From contig SUZD01000001.1 of assembly GCA_015060105.1 (NCBI GenBank), positions 1 to 64,000 on the forward strand: DNA of 64,000 bases, given 5' to 3'. This document shows positions 50,359 through 59,469 of this stretch, in pieces. The notes under the pieces were generated by a model that was not told the origin of the DNA, did no database searches, and saw only the letters and a program-made list of their open reading frames with translations. Within the stretch, counting starts at the first letter, position 1, and every line of letters begins with the position of its first letter. The position numbers were made by a program, and so were the translations under genes. This DNA is from Rikenellaceae bacterium (GTDB lineage Bacteria > Bacteroidota > Bacteroidia > Bacteroidales > Rikenellaceae).

Positions 50359-51699
50359 TTACTTACGGGGACGAACAATGGTGCCGGCGTTAATCCAACC
50401 GCATTTAACGGTGTAAGATTGACCCTCGCTCAAACCATTGAAGAAGCACTCCTCGTTCGAGGGGAAGTGTGCACGATAGGTTGCAATTTGCGAATCAATC
50501 GACGATACTTGTGCTTGGTCGTCAGCGAACAATGCGCGAGCCTTGCCCAAAACGTCGGTTACAACCCAATAAACTGCTTGGCCCGAGATACCGCTGCAAT
50601 TTGACGCACTCGACACATAAGCCTGAGCCAGCATCAAGTATGCATAACCGTTCTCGGCATTCAATGCGATAGCCTCACGAGCAGCAGCACCGGCTGCCGA
50701 AGCGCGGTTTGCGCCAAGCTCCGAAGCAGCAACACGAACATAGAGGTTTGCTTTGGCATTGGGGTCGGTCTCGGTTGCCAACGACTCATTGAGGTATTTC
50801 AATGCGCGGTCATACTCCTTGCGGTTCTCGAAAATCGAAGCCAAACGGATTGCGATATCAGCCGAAGGTGCAAGAGCGTAGTTCTTCTCGGCAATCGAGA
50901 TAAACAAGTCGCCGGTACAACCTGCACGCGACATCAATGCGTATGCTTTGCCAATCATCTCGGCGTCATCGGGATTAGCTGCAAATTTATCTTTGTACAT
51001 AGCTTCGAGGTTATCGCAGTTAGCAGCACCACTGCTTGCGAACAAAGCCTCAAACGAATCTTTCTCCTCTTGGGGAGCAGCGGCTACGATATTCTCAATT
51101 TTGCCATACTCGCTCAACAACAAGTCTGCCTCAATTTCGTCATTCTTGTAGTCCTCAACCAACTCATTGAAGAAGTTGAGTGCAAATGCCGAAGGCACCT
51201 CGTAGTTATTCTCGGCCATCGCTTTGAGGTAGTAGTTACGGATACCCTCGCTATCGGCAGCACGGAATTTAGCATACTCGGTAGCCATAATTTGAGTAGT
51301 GTAACCTGCGCCCATATCGCGACCTTTGTTTTGGTAGTCAGCGAAATTCTCGCAACGCAACTCGTAGAGGTGCATCAACGAATCCACATAAGCGTTCTTA
51401 ACATCAAGCGAAGTAGCGCGTTGGATTTTGTTCTTGTAAATCATCGCACCACGAATGTAGAGGTTTACGGTAGCTTTGGGAGCCTTCTCCAACAAAACAT
51501 TCAATTGTTTGAGCGCGTTGTCATAATCCTTGGTAGTTACATAGTCGTTGAAACTGTTCAAGGTCATAACATTCTCTTTACGCTCTTCGGGAGAGTTACC
51601 ATAACGGGGGTCCTCCAAATAAGCCTGAGCCGATGCAGAAGAAACGGCTACAACAGCGGCTACAACCGCTACAATGTTTTTAATTGAGTTGATTTTCAT
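50359..51699 (-). CDS. Tetratricopeptide-repeat protein with signal peptide
   Basis: Signal peptide ...VSSASAQ; repeats such as RLASIFENRKEYDRALKYLNESLATETDPNAKANLYVRVA. Confidence 0.75.
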   Translation of the reverse strand: MKINSIKNIVAVVAAVVAVSSASAQAYLEDPRYGNSPEERKENVMTLNSFNDYVTTKDYDNALKQLNVLLEKAPKATVNLYIRGAMIYKNKIQRATSLDVKNAYVDSLMHLYELRCENFADYQNKGRDMGAGYTTQIMATEYAKFRAADSEGIRNYYLKAMAENNYEVPSAFALNFFNELVEDYKNDEIEADLLLSEYGKIENIVAAAPQEEKDSFEALFASSGAANCDNLEAMYKDKFAANPDDAEMIGKAYALMSRAGCTGDLFISIAEKNYALAPSADIAIRLASIFENRKEYDRALKYLNESLATETDPNAKANLYVRVAASELGANRASAAGAAAREAIALNAENGYAYLMLAQAYVSSASNCSGISGQAVYWVVTDVLGKARALFADDQAQVSSIDSQIATYRAHFPSNEECFFNGLSEGQSYTVKCGWINAGTIVRPRK

Positions 51700-51754
51700 A
51701 TCTTTTTTACTTGTTATTTTTCTTGTCTTACAATCGTTTGACCCTGCAAATTTA

Positions 51755-53068
51755 TTATTTAAATTTCTTTTTCACAAACCAATAGTCAAAATCACCACCA
51801 AAGAACATCACTCCGATTGATAGTTTAACGTAATTTTCTTTGATTAAATTGTGTTGGAGTGTTCCTCGCCAGCAATATTCCAATGCCAAATTGAGGTTCG
51901 AAATCTTCATTGTCTTGAATGGCACCTCGACACCAATCGACACCGCCTTCTCGGTCATATTAAATCCATTCTTAACCAGATAGGTATCGCCATAACGGAA
52001 ACCGGCCTTATAGGTCAAGCGTTTCAACGGGTTACGGACATCAAAACGTGCAGGAGTATAAAGAGCTCCGATGCGGATTGTATGGGTATCGCGGTATGAC
52101 ACATTGTTTGCAACATCAACGCCATTCACACCCCAATTTGCCCACTCATAATCGACACCGACGCTCCACGTTTGGCGATGGAAGAACAAACCTGCACTAA
52201 CACTTTGAGGCAGGCGGAAGTTCGACGAAGGGCTCTCGAAGCGCACCGAGTCACCAAAGACATTACCCGAAGGGATATAGTCGATTGTTTGAGCTTTGAG
52301 TCTGCAACCCATATTGTAGGTAGCACCCAAAGTCAGCATATTATCCTCGTTCGAGATGATATTCCATTGAAAACCAAAGTTTCCGCTAAATCGGTTAATA
52401 CGCTCGCTGGCCGTAGCCGACAGGTTGCTATACTCGCCATTACCCGTAAACGAAGTGATGGTTGCGCTATATCTGCGGTCGATGGTTCCGTGATAGAAAA
52501 TTGCCTCGGCACCAATCGAGAAGTTTTTGAAAGGCTCCCAGCCGACGCCCAACTTCATTTGGGTAATGTTACCCTCGCCTGTATATTCATACAGCACCGA
52601 GCCCAAATCGGCCATCACATCGTCCGAAGTATCATAACGACGAGTTTTATATCCAACCGAGCTATACGGTTTGGCACTAAATCCCAAGCCCAACTTCTTG
52701 GTCAGGGGCAACAGCAACGACACATTACTGAAATTGAACGAGTTATCCGAGCTCTTCATCTTCTGTCCTGCGTCATTGTATTGGCGGCTATACACATTCG
52801 AGCCCGTAATACCCACCTCGAACAGCATCGAGTTGCGACCAATAGCACTGAACGCTGCGGGGTTTACAAGGTTGGTTTTCATATAGCTACGAAAACCGAC
52901 GCTCGCACCTGCCATACCGTCAAACGAAGTTCCGTTCGACATCGACAGATTACCAACGCCATAAAAGGTATAGGGAGAGAAAGCATTAAGACTTCCCTCC
53001 TGCGCCCAAACGCCGACGCTCGAAAGCAGTATCGCCAACAGCGAGAGCGTGTATCTAATTTTTCGCAT
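51755..53068 (-). CDS. Outer-membrane beta-barrel protein
   Basis: Signal peptide ...SSVGVWAQ; FSPYTFYGVGNLSMSNGTSFDGMAGASVGFRSYMKTNLVNPAAFSAI; KLSIGVMFFGGDFDYWFVKKKFK. Confidence 0.78.
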   Translation of the reverse strand: MRKIRYTLSLLAILLSSVGVWAQEGSLNAFSPYTFYGVGNLSMSNGTSFDGMAGASVGFRSYMKTNLVNPAAFSAIGRNSMLFEVGITGSNVYSRQYNDAGQKMKSSDNSFNFSNVSLLLPLTKKLGLGFSAKPYSSVGYKTRRYDTSDDVMADLGSVLYEYTGEGNITQMKLGVGWEPFKNFSIGAEAIFYHGTIDRRYSATITSFTGNGEYSNLSATASERINRFSGNFGFQWNIISNEDNMLTLGATYNMGCRLKAQTIDYIPSGNVFGDSVRFESPSSNFRLPQSVSAGLFFHRQTWSVGVDYEWANWGVNGVDVANNVSYRDTHTIRIGALYTPARFDVRNPLKRLTYKAGFRYGDTYLVKNGFNMTEKAVSIGVEVPFKTMKISNLNLALEYCWRGTLQHNLIKENYVKLSIGVMFFGGDFDYWFVKKKFK

Positions 53069-53789
53069 TATACTCCAAAATCGTGTTTAGTCCGAAGACC
53101 ACCAAATCTCCGGTTGCAAATATCGCATTTTTCATACGTTTGGCAAAATAATTGGCATCGCCTCCCGTAAAAATTATCTTCAAATCGTCGTAACGCGCAG
53201 CAGCGTTGGCGATATAACTCTCCAACTCATAGACAATACCCGTAACTACACCGCTTTGGATTGCAGTTGTGGTGTCATTACCAAACGAAGCAACCTCATC
53301 GGGTTTGGCAAGCAAAGGCAGTTTGGCTGTATATTCGTGCAACGCACGAAAACGGCCCGCTGCACCCAATGTGATATTACCGCCAAGAAACTCGCCCGAC
53401 GCATTGACGATGTCAATCGTAATGGCCGTTCCCAAATCGACAACCAAAATATTACAACCCGGATAGATTGTTGTTGCTGCCACAGCAGCAGCCAAGCGGT
53501 CGATACCGAGTGTTTTGGGTGTCGCATAGAGGTTTTTGATAGGCACCTTGGTACGATAGGTTACTCGCAGATACTCCTTGGTATGCTCTTCGAGGTAACG
53601 TTCCACCTCTTCGGGCACATCTGCCACCGAAGCCAACACAGCCTTGGTCGGTTTAACTCCGTTGCGATGGAAAATATCCTCCAAAAAATCGATGGTGAGT
53701 TGTTCGGTGCGAACTGTCTCGACAATCTGGCCGCCATCAAAGAGCGCCACTTTGGTCAGACTATTGCCTATGTCTATTGCAAGATTCAT
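53055..53789 (-). CDS. coaX: Type III pantothenate kinase
   Basis: MNLAIDIGNSLTKVALFDGG...LGIDRLAAAVAA...ILVVDLGTAITIDIV...FTGGDANYFA. Confidence 0.95.
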   Translation of the reverse strand: MNLAIDIGNSLTKVALFDGGQIVETVRTEQLTIDFLEDIFHRNGVKPTKAVLASVADVPEEVERYLEEHTKEYLRVTYRTKVPIKNLYATPKTLGIDRLAAAVAATTIYPGCNILVVDLGTAITIDIVNASGEFLGGNITLGAAGRFRALHEYTAKLPLLAKPDEVASFGNDTTTAIQSGVVTGIVYELESYIANAAARYDDLKIIFTGGDANYFAKRMKNAIFATGDLVVFGLNTILEYNAKN

Positions 53790-53795
53790 AGTATT

Positions 53796-56700
53796 TTATT
53801 GAGCTGTGACACCGCTCATCGTTCGCTCTACCCCATCGGCAAATTCGCGGATAGTGGTCAGCAAGCGGAACGCCTCGCCAATGTCTTTAACATTTCTAAC
53901 TAACAAATTTAAGCGATTATTGTTTTGTCGCAATGCAAATTTATCACTTTTTGTCATAATAAACTGCAAAATCGCATTAAAAACAGCACTTTTAAAGTAC
54001 GGAGACTCCTTTTCGCCCACAAAGTAGAGTATCATCAAGCCATTTTTAATCTTGGCACGCTCGACTCCGAGCGCGATACAAGCCTTGCGGACACGTACCA
54101 CATCAAGCAATTCGCATACCTCGTCGGGCATACGACCAAAGCGGTCTTCGAGTTCCATAGCAAACTCTTGGAGTTGCTGCTCGGTCGAAAGGCTGTCGAG
54201 TTGGCGATAGAGGCGCAATTTCTCGGCACTTTGACCGATATAACTATCGGGCAAACCTGCGGGGCGATCGGTTTCGATGGTACAATCATCGACCCAACGA
54301 GCCTCATCACTACCCGGAGCGACAAGCCTTTCGGCACCCTCATATCCCTCGCTGCGAAGTTCTGCAACCGCCTCTGCCAAAATCTTTTGGTAGGTTTCAA
54401 AACCGATATTCGCAATAAATCCGCTCTGCTCGGCACCAAACAGGTTACCTGCACCACGAATATCCAAATCCTGCATGGCAATATTAAATCCCGAGCCCAA
54501 ATCCGAGAACTCCTCGATTGCGCGCAGACGGCGACGACTATCCCCTTTGAGCAGCTCATCGGGGGGCGAGAGCAGATAGCAATAAGCCTTACGATTGGAA
54601 CGGCCAACACGACCTCGAAGTTGGTGAAGGTCGCTCAATCCGAAGTTTTGTGCGCCATCGATGATTATGGTATTGGCATTGGGTATATCAATTCCGTTCT
54701 CGACAATACTTGTTGCCACCAGCACGTCGTACTCGCCATAGATAAAGTCCATAATGACGCTCTCGACCTTATCGGCGGGCATTTGTCCGTGCGCCACGCA
54801 CACTCTCACACCGCCACACAACTCCCTAATCTTGCCGGCCACAACCTCGATATCCTCAACCCGATTGTGTATAAAATAGACCTGACCGCCACGAGCCATC
54901 TCGTTTGCAACGGCCTCCTCGACAATCTCATCACTCCAAACGTGCGACTCGGTAACAATCGGTTGGCGGTTAGGTGGCGGGGTGCTTATGATAGACAAGT
55001 CACGCGAGCCCATAAGCGAGAATTGCAGTGTACGAGGTATGGGGGTCGCCGTAAGAGTCAGTGTATCGACATTGCTTTTGAGTTGGCGCAGTTTCTCCTT
55101 GCTCGACACACCAAACTTCTGCTCCTCGTCGATAATGAGAAGGCCGAGGTCGTGGAATTTCACGCTCTTACCCAATATCTTATGCGTTCCGATAAGAATA
55201 TCTATTTTGCCCGCTTCGACATCAGCCAACACTTGACGCGTTTCGGCTGCGCTCTTTGTTCGGCTCAAATGTTCGATACGCACAGGCATACCCTTCAATC
55301 GTTCGCAGAAAGTGCGGTAGTGTTGCAGTGACAGAATGGTTGTCGGCACCAGCACCGCCACCTGTTTGGAGTCACACACCGCCTTAAAAGCAGCACGAAC
55401 AGCCACCTCGGTTTTACCAAAGCCGACATCGCCACAAACCAAGCGATCCATCGGCTCATCGGACTCCATATCTCGTTTGACCGCCTCCATTGCTTTGTAT
55501 TGGTCGGGAGTCTCTTCGTATCGGAACGATGCTTCGAGTTCGTGCATCAAATAGTTATCCGGTGCAAAGGCATATCCCCCTTCGGCCTTTCGTTTGGCAT
55601 ATAGTGCAATCAACTCGCGGGCAATATCCTTAACCGCTTTTTTGGTTGCTGTTTTGAGTTTTTGCCAAGCACCCGAGCCAAGTTTATAAATCTTGGGAGG
55701 CGTTGCATCGGCACTCTTATATTTCGAAATTCGGTGCAGATTGTGAACGCCCACAAACAGCACATCGCCATCCTTGTAAACCAACTTAACGTAGTCAGTC
55801 GGGCGACCCGAATCGTTGCTTTGTACCATACCGCCAAACACACCCACTCCGTGATCGACATGCACAACATAGTCTCCCAATTTGAGTTCATTGAGTTCGG
55901 CGACCGTCATCGATTGGTCGTGTTTAATCTCGCCACGAAGTTTATAGCGGTGGTAGCGTTCGAATATCTGGTGGTCGGTAAAGTAACGTATGCGTCCTGC
56001 CACATCAATAAAACCCTCGTGCAGAGTGACATACAGCGGCTCGAAGTGTACTTCGCGACGTTGTTGCCACAGCACATTTTGCAGGCGTTCGATTTGCGCC
56101 TTATTCTCCGACATTATGTAGGTTTGATAGCCCTCGCCCTCAGCCCCTTCGATATCCGACGCCAGCATCTCGAACTGCTTATTGAATTGAGGTTGCGGTG
56201 CGGTAAACATATCTATTCGCACCTCGGCTGGGCGGCGGACAGACTCGCCACGAATAATCATTCTACACTCTGCGCTCTCCTCCAAAAAGGCTTTGGCGCT
56301 CGTCACAAGCGTATCAATCTCGGACGGCTCGTCCATTTCGGCAAGCATCTTCACACGAATATCGTCCAACTCGGCAAGCACTCTATCGAGGCCGTCAATC
56401 CACCACGTAGCCTCGCCTACAAACGACGCTAACGAAACACGACCCTCATCTGCCGATGTATTTGCCACGACCATTGCGCTATCGGTACGCTCGACGGTAA
56501 GTTGCGACGAAATATCGAAAAAACGAATCGAATCAACCTCATCATCGAAAAAGTCCAAACGATAGGGTCGGTTTTCGGAGTACGAGAATATATCGACAAT
56601 ACCGCCTCGAATCGAATACTGGCCTGGCTCATACACAAAAGGCATACGCTCGAAGCCCAACTCCATAAGACTCTCTTCGAGTCGTCCCATAGGCACTCTC

Positions 56701-57152
56701 TCGCCCTTGCGTATGGTCATTGTGCGGGCCGACAGTCCCTCGCGGGCAGGCACCTTCTCACACAACGCCTCGGGATAGGTACACAACACCACCCGACCCT
56801 TACGCGTCATCTTTGTCAGAGCGTTCATCGCCGCAGTTCGTTGCACGATACCCGAATCGTCGGGTTTACCAAATCGTATCGAGCGTTTATATCCCGTCGG
56901 GAAAAACAGCACCTCTTCCGCAGGAAGCAGAGCCGATAGGTCGTTATAGAGGTATGCCGCAGAGTCCCTATCGGGCAAGACAAACAGGTGTGCACCCGTC
57001 GCTCCACGCACTATTGATGCGGCATATACAGCAAAAGCAGAGCCTGCCAATCGAGTAATTTCGATTGTGGTTCTGCTTTTATACGCCTTTCGCAGTGCGG
57101 CATAGGGTTTACCGCCCTCTATATTGGCAAATATTTTCTCTTGTGGACTCAC
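53796..57152 (-). CDS. mfd: Transcription-repair coupling factor
   Basis: DYVVHVDHGVGVFGGMVQ; DRLVCGDVGFGKTEVAVRAAFKAV; LIIDEEQKFGVSSKEKLRQLK; QLRGRVGRSNRKAYCYLL. Confidence 0.97.
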   Translation of the reverse strand: MSPQEKIFANIEGGKPYAALRKAYKSRTTIEITRLAGSAFAVYAASIVRGATGAHLFVLPDRDSAAYLYNDLSALLPAEEVLFFPTGYKRSIRFGKPDDSGIVQRTAAMNALTKMTRKGRVVLCTYPEALCEKVPAREGLSARTMTIRKGERVPMGRLEESLMELGFERMPFVYEPGQYSIRGGIVDIFSYSENRPYRLDFFDDEVDSIRFFDISSQLTVERTDSAMVVANTSADEGRVSLASFVGEATWWIDGLDRVLAELDDIRVKMLAEMDEPSEIDTLVTSAKAFLEESAECRMIIRGESVRRPAEVRIDMFTAPQPQFNKQFEMLASDIEGAEGEGYQTYIMSENKAQIERLQNVLWQQRREVHFEPLYVTLHEGFIDVAGRIRYFTDHQIFERYHRYKLRGEIKHDQSMTVAELNELKLGDYVVHVDHGVGVFGGMVQSNDSGRPTDYVKLVYKDGDVLFVGVHNLHRISKYKSADATPPKIYKLGSGAWQKLKTATKKAVKDIARELIALYAKRKAEGGYAFAPDNYLMHELEASFRYEETPDQYKAMEAVKRDMESDEPMDRLVCGDVGFGKTEVAVRAAFKAVCDSKQVAVLVPTTILSLQHYRTFCERLKGMPVRIEHLSRTKSAAETRQVLADVEAGKIDILIGTHKILGKSVKFHDLGLLIIDEEQKFGVSSKEKLRQLKSNVDTLTLTATPIPRTLQFSLMGSRDLSIISTPPPNRQPIVTESHVWSDEIVEEAVANEMARGGQVYFIHNRVEDIEVVAGKIRELCGGVRVCVAHGQMPADKVESVIMDFIYGEYDVLVATSIVENGIDIPNANTIIIDGAQNFGLSDLHQLRGRVGRSNRKAYCYLLSPPDELLKGDSRRRLRAIEEFSDLGSGFNIAMQDLDIRGAGNLFGAEQSGFIANIGFETYQKILAEAVAELRSEGYEGAERLVAPGSDEARWVDDCTIETDRPAGLPDSYIGQSAEKLRLYRQLDSLSTEQQLQEFAMELEDRFGRMPDEVCELLDVVRVRKACIALGVERAKIKNGLMILYFVGEKESPYFKSAVFNAILQFIMTKSDKFALRQNNNRLNLLVRNVKDIGEAFRLLTTIREFADGVERTMSGVTAQ

Positions 57153-57176
57153 CCTCTACGCCTTGCTCTCTATTTA

Positions 57177-58721
57177 TCAGCCTATCTCGCGGCCTTTCTT
57201 ATCGTAAAATTTGGTCTCGGCGATACCTATACTCTGGTCTATAAACAGTTTGATACGACATTTGTAACGCCACTGCCAGCGACGGCGAATAGACCAAAAG
57301 CCCTGCGACAAGTAGCTCGAAATGTAGGGGCTGACATGCAACTCCAAATATTTCAAGCCTTTATCTTGTGCATAGTACGACACCTTATTCTCCAACTGTT
57401 CGTCCATCATAATTGTCGGAGTAACCGTACCCGTACCATTGCAATAGGGGCATACCTCGGCAGCCTCGGCGATTGCTTCGGGGCGTACTCGTTGGCGGGT
57501 AATCTGCATCAGACCAAACTTGGTAAGAGGCAGAATGGTATGTTTGGCGCGGTCACGAGCCATCAGTTGGGTCATCGTATCCAACAACTTCTGGCGATTC
57601 TCGGCCTTATGCAAATCTATAAAGTCGATTATCACGATACCGCCCATATCACGCAGACGGAGTTGGCGTGCTACCTCCGCAGCCGCAGCCATATTGACCT
57701 CCATTGCTGTATGCTCCTGGTCATTCTCGGCCTTGGTGCGGTTACCGCTATTGACATCTATCACGTGCATCGCCTCGGTATGCTCGATGATAAGGTAGGC
57801 ACCTTTTTTGAGCGACACATACTTGGCAAACAGACTCTTAATCTGGCGCGAGATGTCGAAATTATCGAAAATGGGTACAGTACCCTTATATTGTTTTACG
57901 ATACGGCTCTTCTCGGGAGCGATTATCTTGATATACTCCTTAATCTGGTCGTAAGTAGCCTTATCATCGACGTGAATTGCACTAAATTCTCCGTTAAGTT
58001 GGTCACGAATCATGGTGCTGGCACGATTCATCTCCTCGCGCAACAGCTTGGGAGGCTCATCAGAGCGCACCTTTTGAAGCGCCGACTCCCACTTCTTTAC
58101 CAACTCAATTATATCTTGTTCAATCTCCTCCTCGCCTTTACCGACTGCCGCCGTACGAATAATAACTCCATAGTTGGGAGGGAGCACCTCATCGACAATT
58201 CGTTTGAGTCGTTTGCGCTCACTATTCTGGCGGATTTTTTGCGAAATGGATACCTTGGTGCTCAATGGAATCAACACTACGTTGCGTCCTGCCAATGAGA
58301 TATCCGAAGTCAGGCGGGGGCCCTTGGTCGAGATAGCCTCTTTGGCAACCTGCACCATAATAGGATCTCCTACGTTGATGTGGTCTGCCAACTTGCCCAC
58401 CTTATCAATCGAGGGCAACATTTTGAGGTTCTCGAAGCGTGACACACGTTTGCCCGAAGACAACGCGCCCACGTATTTGTGCAATGTGTCGAACTGGGGA
58501 CCGAGGTCGAGAAAGTGAATAAAAGCGTCTTTCTCGTGGCCGACATTGACGAAGGCCGCATTAAGTCCCGGCATAATCTTACGAACCCGACCAAGATAGA
58601 TGTCGCCCACAGCGAATCCTCCCTGACTCTTCTCTTTGCTTAACTCGACGAGTACTTTATCCTCGGCAAGCGCTATGGTCACTTCGGTCGGAGATACGTT
58701 AATTATCAGTTCCTTACTCAT
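57177..58721 (-). CDS. rng: Ribonuclease G/E
   Basis: VGDIYLGRVRKIMPGLNAAFVNVGHEKDAFIHF...HVIDVNSGNRT...GGIVIIDFIDL...CPYCNGTGTV. Confidence 0.96.
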   Translation of the reverse strand: MSKELIINVSPTEVTIALAEDKVLVELSKEKSQGGFAVGDIYLGRVRKIMPGLNAAFVNVGHEKDAFIHFLDLGPQFDTLHKYVGALSSGKRVSRFENLKMLPSIDKVGKLADHINVGDPIMVQVAKEAISTKGPRLTSDISLAGRNVVLIPLSTKVSISQKIRQNSERKRLKRIVDEVLPPNYGVIIRTAAVGKGEEEIEQDIIELVKKWESALQKVRSDEPPKLLREEMNRASTMIRDQLNGEFSAIHVDDKATYDQIKEYIKIIAPEKSRIVKQYKGTVPIFDNFDISRQIKSLFAKYVSLKKGAYLIIEHTEAMHVIDVNSGNRTKAENDQEHTAMEVNMAAAAEVARQLRLRDMGGIVIIDFIDLHKAENRQKLLDTMTQLMARDRAKHTILPLTKFGLMQITRQRVRPEAIAEAAEVCPYCNGTGTVTPTIMMDEQLENKVSYYAQDKGLKYLELHVSPYISSYLSQGFWSIRRRWQWRYKCRIKLFIDQSIGIAETKFYDKKGREIG

Positions 58722-58809
58722 TTGATGAAATGTTATAAAATAGATAAAGCCAAAGTGTCACTTTATCACACCTCGGCTTTATCTATGCATCACGACATAA
58801 CGGACACCA

Positions 58810-58902
58810 CTACTTGTTCTTTTTGTGACGATTCTTACGAAGACGTTTTTTACGTTTGTGGGTAGCCATTTTATGACCTTTTCTTTTCTTTCCGTTTGGC
58901 AT
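58810..58902 (-). CDS. 30-aa AURKAIP1/COX24-like very basic protein (not in ORF track)
   Basis: Manual translation: MPNGKKRKGHKMATHKRKKRLRKNRHKKNK*, between HU and rng. Confidence 0.85.
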   Translation of the reverse strand: MPNGKKRKGHKMATHKRKKRLRKNRHKKNK

Positions 58903-58927
58903 AGTTGTATAATTTTAAGAGGTTAAA

Positions 58928-59200
58928 CTATTTTACCTTTGCAACGAAGCTCTTTGCGGGCTTGAATGCAGGGATATTGTGCTCGGGAATGGTAATGGTA
59001 GTGTTTTTGAGAATGTCACGAGCAACTTTCTCGGCACGTTTTTTCACGATGAAGCTACCAAAGCCACGCAAATACACGTTCTCGTGTTGGATAAGCGAAC
59101 CTTTAACGCTCTCCATAAACGCCTCGATGATGTCTTGTACGAGGACCTTCTCAACGCCTGTATTTTTGGCGATTTCGTTTACGATATCAGCTTTTGTCAT
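58928..59200 (-). CDS. HU family DNA-binding protein
   Basis: MTKADIVNEIAKNTGVEKVLVQDIIEAFMESVKGSLIQHENVYLRGFGSFIVKKRAEKVARDI. Confidence 0.97.
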   Translation of the reverse strand: MTKADIVNEIAKNTGVEKVLVQDIIEAFMESVKGSLIQHENVYLRGFGSFIVKKRAEKVARDILKNTTITIPEHNIPAFKPAKSFVAKVK

Positions 59201-59419
59201 ATCTGTATAATTGTTTAAGTTTTCTAAAATTTTCGCAAAATGCTCGGCAAATATACGCTTTTATTCAACATTTTACAACTTGCGCCCCGTTTTTTTTGAC
59301 TTTTTTGCATTTTTAGATTTTAACCACTCACAAAAACGCCACATAAGCGTTTGCAAAAATCGACCCAAAATCAGTTCAACCTTTTTTTTTGCAGGGCTGT
59401 CGAAACATTTTTCACTATT

Positions 59420-59450
59420 TTTGCGTTTACCCCATAAAACATTATCTTTG
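59420..59450 (+). promoter_or_regulatory. Bacteroidetes-type promoter for porX-like gene
   Basis: TTTG (59420-59423), 19-nt spacer, TATCTTTG (59443-59450); ATG at 59470. Confidence 0.7.
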
Positions 59451-59469
59451 TAGAACAAAACACGGGATT

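Noticed and set aside
53925-55331. 468-aa plus ORF antisense to mfd
   Set aside because: Shadow ORF; mfd helicase motifs are intact on the minus strand.
57141-58298. 385-aa plus ORF antisense to rng
   Set aside because: Shadow ORF; RNase G motifs are intact on the minus strand.
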